From positions 62,001 to 126,000 of the forward strand of contig NZ_QXGH01000013.1 of NCBI RefSeq assembly GCF_003515065.1: a stretch of DNA of 64,000 bases. Reading direction: 5' to 3'. The position numbers and the translations under genes are program-made. Shown piece after piece: positions 59,866-64,000 of the stretch (its first letter is position 1; every line of letters starts with the position of its first letter). The notes beneath the pieces are model-generated. The model ran no database searches and had not been told where the DNA came from. It was given only the letters and a program-made list of their open reading frames with translations. The DNA is from Nocardioides immobilis (GTDB lineage Bacteria; Actinomycetota; Actinomycetes; Propionibacteriales; Nocardioidaceae).

Positions 59866-61347
59866 TCAGTCCCGGGGCGGGGTGGTCTCGTTCAGCAGCC
59901 AGGCGTCGAAGAACGCGGTGAGCTCCTCGCCGGTCCGGTCCTCGATCCAGGTGAGGTACTCCTCGCGGTCGGCGGTGTCGTTCTCCTGCTCCGCCGGCCA
60001 GTCGCGCAGCAGCGCGAAGAACTCGTCGTCACCGAGCTGCTGCCGCAGCTCGTGCCACATCAGGGCGGGACCGAAGTAGATGTTGCCCGAGCCGAAGTTG
60101 GTCGGGTCGTAGTCACCCGGCGGACCGGCGTACTGCCGCTCCTGGCCCTCGAACAGCGCCCACTGGTCCATCTTCTGGTCGATGGTGATGCCCTCGTCCT
60201 CGGCCTCCCACATGCCCTGGAGGTACATCGCCATGCCCTCGTTCATCCACACGTCGCTCCAGTCGGCGGGCGTGACGGTGTCGCCGTACCAGTGGTGCGC
60301 GAGCTCGTGCACGACGACCGCCCGCGACGTGGAGTACTCCGTCGCGCCGAGCGTGACCATGGTCTGGGTCTCCATCCCGCTCTCGCCGTCGTAGATGAGG
60401 ATCCCGAACGTGTCGAAGGGATAGGGCCCGAGGTACTGCTCCAGCCAGTCGATCGCCTCCGGGGCGTACTCCGTCTCGCCGATCGCCTCCGGGTCGTCGG
60501 TGGGACCCCAGATGGTGACCGGCACGCCGCTGTCGGACTCGAGCTCGGTCGGCGTGTAGTCGGCGAACGCCACGGTCACGAGGTACGACGACGCCGGCTC
60601 GGCGAGGTGCCACGTCGTGGTCCGCAGCCCGTCGGCGTCGGCGGTGTCGGTCAGCTCGCCGTTGGCGATGCCGGTCCACGGCTCGGGCACCGACAGCGTG
60701 AAGTCGTAGAAAGCCTTGTCGGCGGGCTGGTCGTTGGCGGCGTACCAGGTGAACGCGCCGTACGGCTCCTGGATGGTCCACACCTCGTGCTCCGGCGTCA
60801 CGTGCCAGCCGACGCCGAGCCGGAAGTCGGACCGCTGGGTCGGCGCGGCGTACGGCTCCGGCGTGCCGGAGTAGGACATCTCCAGGACGTACTCCTGGTC
60901 GGCCTCGACCGGGTGCTGGACCACGAGGTCCTTGTCGGCGCGGTCGTAGGTCGCGTCCTCGCCGTCGACCGTGAGCGTGTCGATCGTGAGCACGTCGTCG
61001 AAGTCGAGCTGGAACTGGTCGGCGGCCGACGTCGCGCGGAACGTCAGCCGCTGGGAGGCCTCGAGGGTGTCGGTCTCCGGCGTCCAGGCCAGCGCCAGGT
61101 CGTAGTGGAGCGCGTCGACGAGCGGATCGCCGACCTGCGGGTAGACCGAGTCCTCCCGCGTCCGGTTGACCGCCTCTGCGACGTCGTCGGGGGCGTCGGT
61201 GCCGGGGCTCTCGGGGCTGGCGGACCCGCTCGGCGGGGGCGTCGCCGGCCGGTGGTCGTCGCCGTCGTCCTCGTCCTCACCGCAGCCGTTCAGGCCCATG
61301 ACGAGGACGGTTGCGGTCAGGGCGAGGCGGGAGCGGCGGCGGGGCAT
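59866..61347 (-). CDS. M1-family lipoprotein metallopeptidase
   Basis: 493 residues. Lipoprotein signal with lipobox LNGC (C22) after LALTATVLVMG. Gluzincin aminopeptidase core: zinc site H347-E348-x2-H351 (VVHELAHHWYG) and the third ligand E370 in VWMNEGMAMYLQ. The exopeptidase motif normally GxMEN reads GMET (324-327, in GESGMETQTM), with Thr instead of Asn; the Glu is kept. Residues 30-60 are acidic and Ser/Pro-rich. It anchors on the outer membrane face and probably trims peptides. It starts 152 bases from the divergent secreted protein gene. Confidence 0.9.
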   Translation of the reverse strand: MPRRRSRLALTATVLVMGLNGCGEDEDDGDDHRPATPPPSGSASPESPGTDAPDDVAEAVNRTREDSVYPQVGDPLVDALHYDLALAWTPETDTLEASQRLTFRATSAADQFQLDFDDVLTIDTLTVDGEDATYDRADKDLVVQHPVEADQEYVLEMSYSGTPEPYAAPTQRSDFRLGVGWHVTPEHEVWTIQEPYGAFTWYAANDQPADKAFYDFTLSVPEPWTGIANGELTDTADADGLRTTTWHLAEPASSYLVTVAFADYTPTELESDSGVPVTIWGPTDDPEAIGETEYAPEAIDWLEQYLGPYPFDTFGILIYDGESGMETQTMVTLGATEYSTSRAVVVHELAHHWYGDTVTPADWSDVWMNEGMAMYLQGMWEAEDEGITIDQKMDQWALFEGQERQYAGPPGDYDPTNFGSGNIYFGPALMWHELRQQLGDDEFFALLRDWPAEQENDTADREEYLTWIEDRTGEELTAFFDAWLLNETTPPRD

Positions 61348-61365
61348 CGCAACATCATGCCCAAA

Positions 61366-61431
61366 AGCCGTATCCGAAACGGCTGTCCGCCGTTATCAGA
61401 ATGCGTTATCCGTATCGGGGGAGACGATACG
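61366..61431. promoter_or_regulatory. Inverted repeats in the divergent promoter region of the M1 and secreted-protein genes
   Basis: Two small palindromes in a region richer in AT than its surroundings. AGCCGT/ACGGCT arms pair at 61366-61371 and 61379-61384, and CGTATCG/CGATACG arms at 61411-61417 and 61425-61431. TTATC(C/A)G-type words recur at 61393, 61406 and 61411. They may be operators; no regulator is evident. Confidence 0.5.
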
Positions 61432-61499
61432 ATCCGGACACTGCACAGCGGTCTCTCGGAGGGAGGGCCGCTGTCTTCTGCCTTGAAGGAGCTCCAGTT

Positions 61500-62789
61500 A
61501 TGAACCGTCTTGCCCTAGGGGGGGCACTGCTGGCCATGGTCAGCAGCGTCATCTTGCTTCCGGCCGGCCCCGGCCATGCCGCGCCCGTCGTGCCTGACCA
61601 GGCCGCTGCTGCCGCACCACGCCCCACCAACTTCGGCCTCCACGCGATGGGATACGGGACCCTGATCAAGGGTGGCGACATCCCGGTCTCCTCGGGTGCT
61701 ACCGGCTTCGCGCACATCGCCTGCACGACGCTCGCGGGCCTCGACCGGTCCAACGGCTTGGCCAACGTCGACCTTCCCGGCCTCGGCGAGATCGACACGT
61801 TGACCACGAGGGTCAAGACGATCAAGCGGGGCCCGAGGGTCACCTCCGTCTCGCACCACGCCCTCGCCGGCATCACGCTGGTCGAGACGGAACTCGGCAG
61901 CCTCTCGCTCGGCGCTGTCGAGTCGACCGCTCGGGTCTGGCACAACGCGACCGGCTTCCACTCGGCGGTCCACACCAACGTCGCCGGCATCGTGCTGACC
62001 CCTCCGGGCGGCGAACCCGAGGTGATCGCGATCCCGTCTCCGGGTGAGCCGGTCGAGATCCCGGGCCTGCTCCGGATCACGCTCGGTGAGACCAAGGTCG
62101 ACAAGCGGGCGCACTCGATCTTCGCGCGCGCCCAGGGCCTGCTCGTCGAGATCCTCCCGACCAACACCAAGGTGAAGGTCGCCCTGTCGCGTGCTCGGAT
62201 GACTGACGACGTCATCAACTCGCTCATGAGCGGCTACGCGGCCGGCCTCAAGGGCAAGGTCCTGAACGTCGAAGACGACACGATCGTCACCATCGGCCGC
62301 ACGCCCACCAAGCCCCTCCCCTGCGAGGGCACGGGCGGCGTGGTCAAGCAGACCAAGACGGTCGACATCAACGTCCCGTCCGCGGTCTCCGTCGGCGCCG
62401 CACAGGCCAAGGTCTTCGGTGTGCAGGCCGGTCGTCGCCGGGCCCGTGCGTGGACCCAGGGCTCGATCGCCGAGGTCAACCTCGGAGGTGGCCAGCTCGT
62501 CATCGAGGGCATCGTGGCTCGCGCCAACGTCATCCGGCGGCCGGGCAAGCTGGTCCGCAACAGCAACGGGACGAAGTTCGTGTCGATCACCGCCGACGGT
62601 GAGCCTCATGAGATCCCGGACTCCGGCACGCTCGAGATCCCGGGTCTTGCGAAGCTCGAGTTCGGGGTGGAGACCCTGATCCGTGGCGGCATCGAGGTGA
62701 TCGCGCTTCGGATCACCCTGCTCGACGGTGTCGGTGCAGTGATCGACCTCGGCGTCGCTCGCACTCAGGTGAAGAAGGCCATCCTCTGA
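61500..62789 (+). CDS. Large secreted protein (choice-of-anchor-P-like)
   Basis: 429 residues from ATG 61500, with AAGGAGC at 61483-61489. The signal peptide is MNRLALGGALLAMVSSVILL to about GHAAP. The mature part is rich in beta-strand repeats built around LPGLGEID/IPGLLRI/IPGLAKLEFG turns, e.g. EIPGLLRITLGETKV and EIPGLAKLEFGVETL, and ends RTQVKKAIL. This is the style of actinobacterial choice-of-anchor P secreted proteins. No sorting signal or membrane anchor is seen at the C-terminus, so it is probably released or held by the envelope. A strong hairpin follows at 62809-62840. Confidence 0.82.
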   Translation: MNRLALGGALLAMVSSVILLPAGPGHAAPVVPDQAAAAAPRPTNFGLHAMGYGTLIKGGDIPVSSGATGFAHIACTTLAGLDRSNGLANVDLPGLGEIDTLTTRVKTIKRGPRVTSVSHHALAGITLVETELGSLSLGAVESTARVWHNATGFHSAVHTNVAGIVLTPPGGEPEVIAIPSPGEPVEIPGLLRITLGETKVDKRAHSIFARAQGLLVEILPTNTKVKVALSRARMTDDVINSLMSGYAAGLKGKVLNVEDDTIVTIGRTPTKPLPCEGTGGVVKQTKTVDINVPSAVSVGAAQAKVFGVQAGRRRARAWTQGSIAEVNLGGGQLVIEGIVARANVIRRPGKLVRNSNGTKFVSITADGEPHEIPDSGTLEIPGLAKLEFGVETLIRGGIEVIALRITLLDGVGAVIDLGVARTQVKKAIL

Positions 62790-62808
62790 CGCCCGTCAGC
62801 TGAACGCA

Positions 62809-62840
62809 CGAAGGCCGCTCCCGGAAGGGGGCGGCCTTCG
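62809..62840 (+). terminator. Rho-independent-like hairpin after the secreted-protein gene
   Basis: Ten-base stem: CGAAGGCCGC (62809-62818) with GCGGCCTTCG (62831-62840), 12-base loop, 20 bases after the stop. No T-tract follows, which is common in high-GC actinobacteria. Confidence 0.8.
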
Positions 62841-62970
62841 GCGTTCCTGAGCGAGGATTTAACCGGGTCACTTGACCTACATGCCGTCGCCTCGCACGAT
62901 GTGCGTCGTTGAGGTTGTGGCGGCGGTCACGACGACCGCCTCAGACGCAGCATCAGGGCAGGGGACCGGC

Positions 62971-64000
62971 GTGGAGCGCAAGCAGTCGATGCGGATCGGA
63001 CTGGCAGCGGTGGCCGCGGCCGCGGTGGTCGCGACGGCGATGTCGGTGCCGGGTGGCGGCAGTGGCCGCGCCCTCGACCTGGCCGCGGCGGCCGAGGCCG
63101 ACAAGAGCGCGCTCGGCGTGCCCCACGAGGACCCGCCCGGCACGCCTCCGCACCGCCACGACGACCCGCGCACCAAGAACCTGATCTCCCGGGCCGGCTT
63201 CGAGGAGGGGACGGTCGACCCGACCACCGCCGAGCAGCGGCGGGCCGCGGCGTCGTACGTCGAGCGCGAGCGAGCGCTGCGCGACCCCATCCTGAAGCCG
63301 GTGTCGGTCTACCCGGAGCACGCCGACGTGCCGGAGACCCGGTTCGCGATGGCCGGCGCCTGCTACACGCTGCAGGCACCGTCGGGGGCCTACGTCGTCC
63401 GGAGCGGCACGGAGGTCAGCCTCGCGCCGGTCGCGGCCACGGACGCGGCGCCGTTCTACTTCAAGGCGACCCGCCTCGGCGGCTACCTGCTGCACACCAG
63501 CGACGGCGTGCTCGCCAGCCGCAACGGCGTCGTCGAGGTCGTCGCCGAGCCGAGCCCCGCCGCGGACTGGACGGTCAGCCGCAACAGCGTGGGCCGGTTC
63601 GGCTTCCGCTCGCTGGCCGGGGACGCCCTCGCCGCATCCGGTGACGACCTGGTGGGCGGCGACCGGGTGTCGGCGTACCGGCTGCGGCTCGCGACCGACG
63701 GCTGTGCGGCCTATCCCGAGGCCGACATCGGCATCACCGGCGACCCGTACGGCGGGACGAGCTCCTTCCAGGAGGTCCGCGGGTACGTCGACGCGCACAC
63801 CCACGGCATGGCGTTCGAGTTCCTCGGCGGCAGGGTGCACTGCGGTCGGCCGTGGCACCAGTACGGCGCGCCGTACGCCCTGGTCGACTGCCCGGACCAC
63901 ACCCTGACCCAGGGCAACGGCGCGATCCTCGAGTCCTTCCTGTCCGGTGAGCTCTCCCACGACCCGGTCGGCTGGCCGACCTTCAAGGACTGGCCCGCGC
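62971..64000 (+). CDS. Secreted protein with trefoil-like and metal-dependent hydrolase-like segments (3' end outside window)
   Basis: At least 343 residues from GTG 62971, with AGGGG at 62960-62964, open to the window end. A basic start then LAAVAAAAVVATAMSV looks like a signal peptide. Residues about 125-245 (CYTLQAPSGAYVVRSGTE to VSAYRLRLATDGC) read as a beta-trefoil/ricin-like or fascin-like unit. The last part has GYVDAHTHGMAFEFLGGRVH, an HxH-type metal motif like amidohydrolases or membrane dipeptidases, followed by CGRPWHQYGAPYALVDCPDH. Hydrolase activity is inferred; the rest of the active site lies beyond the window. Confidence 0.78.
   Translation, partial: MERKQSMRIGLAAVAAAAVVATAMSVPGGGSGRALDLAAAAEADKSALGVPHEDPPGTPPHRHDDPRTKNLISRAGFEEGTVDPTTAEQRRAAASYVERERALRDPILKPVSVYPEHADVPETRFAMAGACYTLQAPSGAYVVRSGTEVSLAPVAATDAAPFYFKATRLGGYLLHTSDGVLASRNGVVEVVAEPSPAADWTVSRNSVGRFGFRSLAGDALAASGDDLVGGDRVSAYRLRLATDGCAAYPEADIGITGDPYGGTSSFQEVRGYVDAHTHGMAFEFLGGRVHCGRPWHQYGAPYALVDCPDHTLTQGNGAILESFLSGELSHDPVGWPTFKDWPA

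Noticed and set aside
62809..62840. Possible regulatory palindrome
   Set aside because: Position right after a stop codon, long GC stem and 12-base loop fit a terminator better than an operator.
1..64000. tRNA, rRNA or riboswitch genes
   Set aside because: No cloverleaf with a TTCGA-type arm and no conserved riboswitch core was recognised by eye on either strand; a covariance-model scan would be decisive.

Overview
This 64 kb window is very GC-rich, dense with GTG starts and 4-base ATGA/GTGA start-stop overlaps. Its gene content (DUF222-type HNH nuclease relatives, a fused isobutyryl-CoA mutase, WS/DGAT acyltransferase, choice-of-anchor-P-like secreted protein, KstR-like operators) points to a chromosomal segment of an actinobacterium, most likely Nocardioides or a close relative. 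No rRNA, tRNA, CRISPR array or transposase is visible. No gene-free stretch exceeds about 210 bases.

1-8.5 kb: the tail of an FprA-type ferredoxin reductase, then a TetR gene divergent from a beta-oxidation-type operon (thiolase, SRPBCC protein, MaoC hydratase, SDR dehydrogenase, fused two-domain acyl-CoA dehydrogenase, second TetR). Two matched palindromes lie in the divergent promoter region. The dehydrogenase reading frame is broken by one extra C.

8.5-20.8 kb: a frameshifted DUF222/HNH gene, a MoxR-VWA pair, two paralogous helix-turn-helix proteins of an unfamiliar family, an aminotransferase, a KstD-like flavoprotein with a KstR-like box, a K+/H+ antiporter and a LytR_C/VapB-like pair. 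21-28 kb: a tightly overlapped lipid operon (hydrolase, acyltransferase, acyl-CoA ligase, WS/DGAT, hydrolase) behind a perfect KstR-like box, then an amine oxidase and small membrane proteins.

28.4-35.5 kb: icmF (isobutyryl-CoA mutase fused to its G-protein chaperone), a 26-bp inverted repeat, LMW phosphatase, small membrane protein, GntR regulator with a perfect operator, amidinohydrolase and HisC-like aminotransferase. 35.5-51.4 kb is the most unusual part. A transglutaminase-DUF2126 fusion and an ATP-grasp/alpha-E fusion plus second transglutaminase and Zn-metallopeptidase (a predicted peptide-ligase system) are split by an opposite-strand four-gene operon: WXG100-like protein, unknown protein, helical-domain lipase, lipoprotein. 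Several proline-rich or DUF2510 single-pass membrane proteins and a CDF metal exporter surround it.

51.4-64 kb: a 2-oxoacid dehydrogenase operon (E1alpha, E1beta, E2; no E3) with an operator resembling that of icmF, which fits branched-chain amino acid catabolism. Then come a Ser/Thr kinase, a second decayed DUF222/HNH copy inverted relative to the first, a secreted beta-propeller-like protein with a third KstR-like box, an M1 lipoprotein peptidase, a large secreted protein and the start of another secreted protein.
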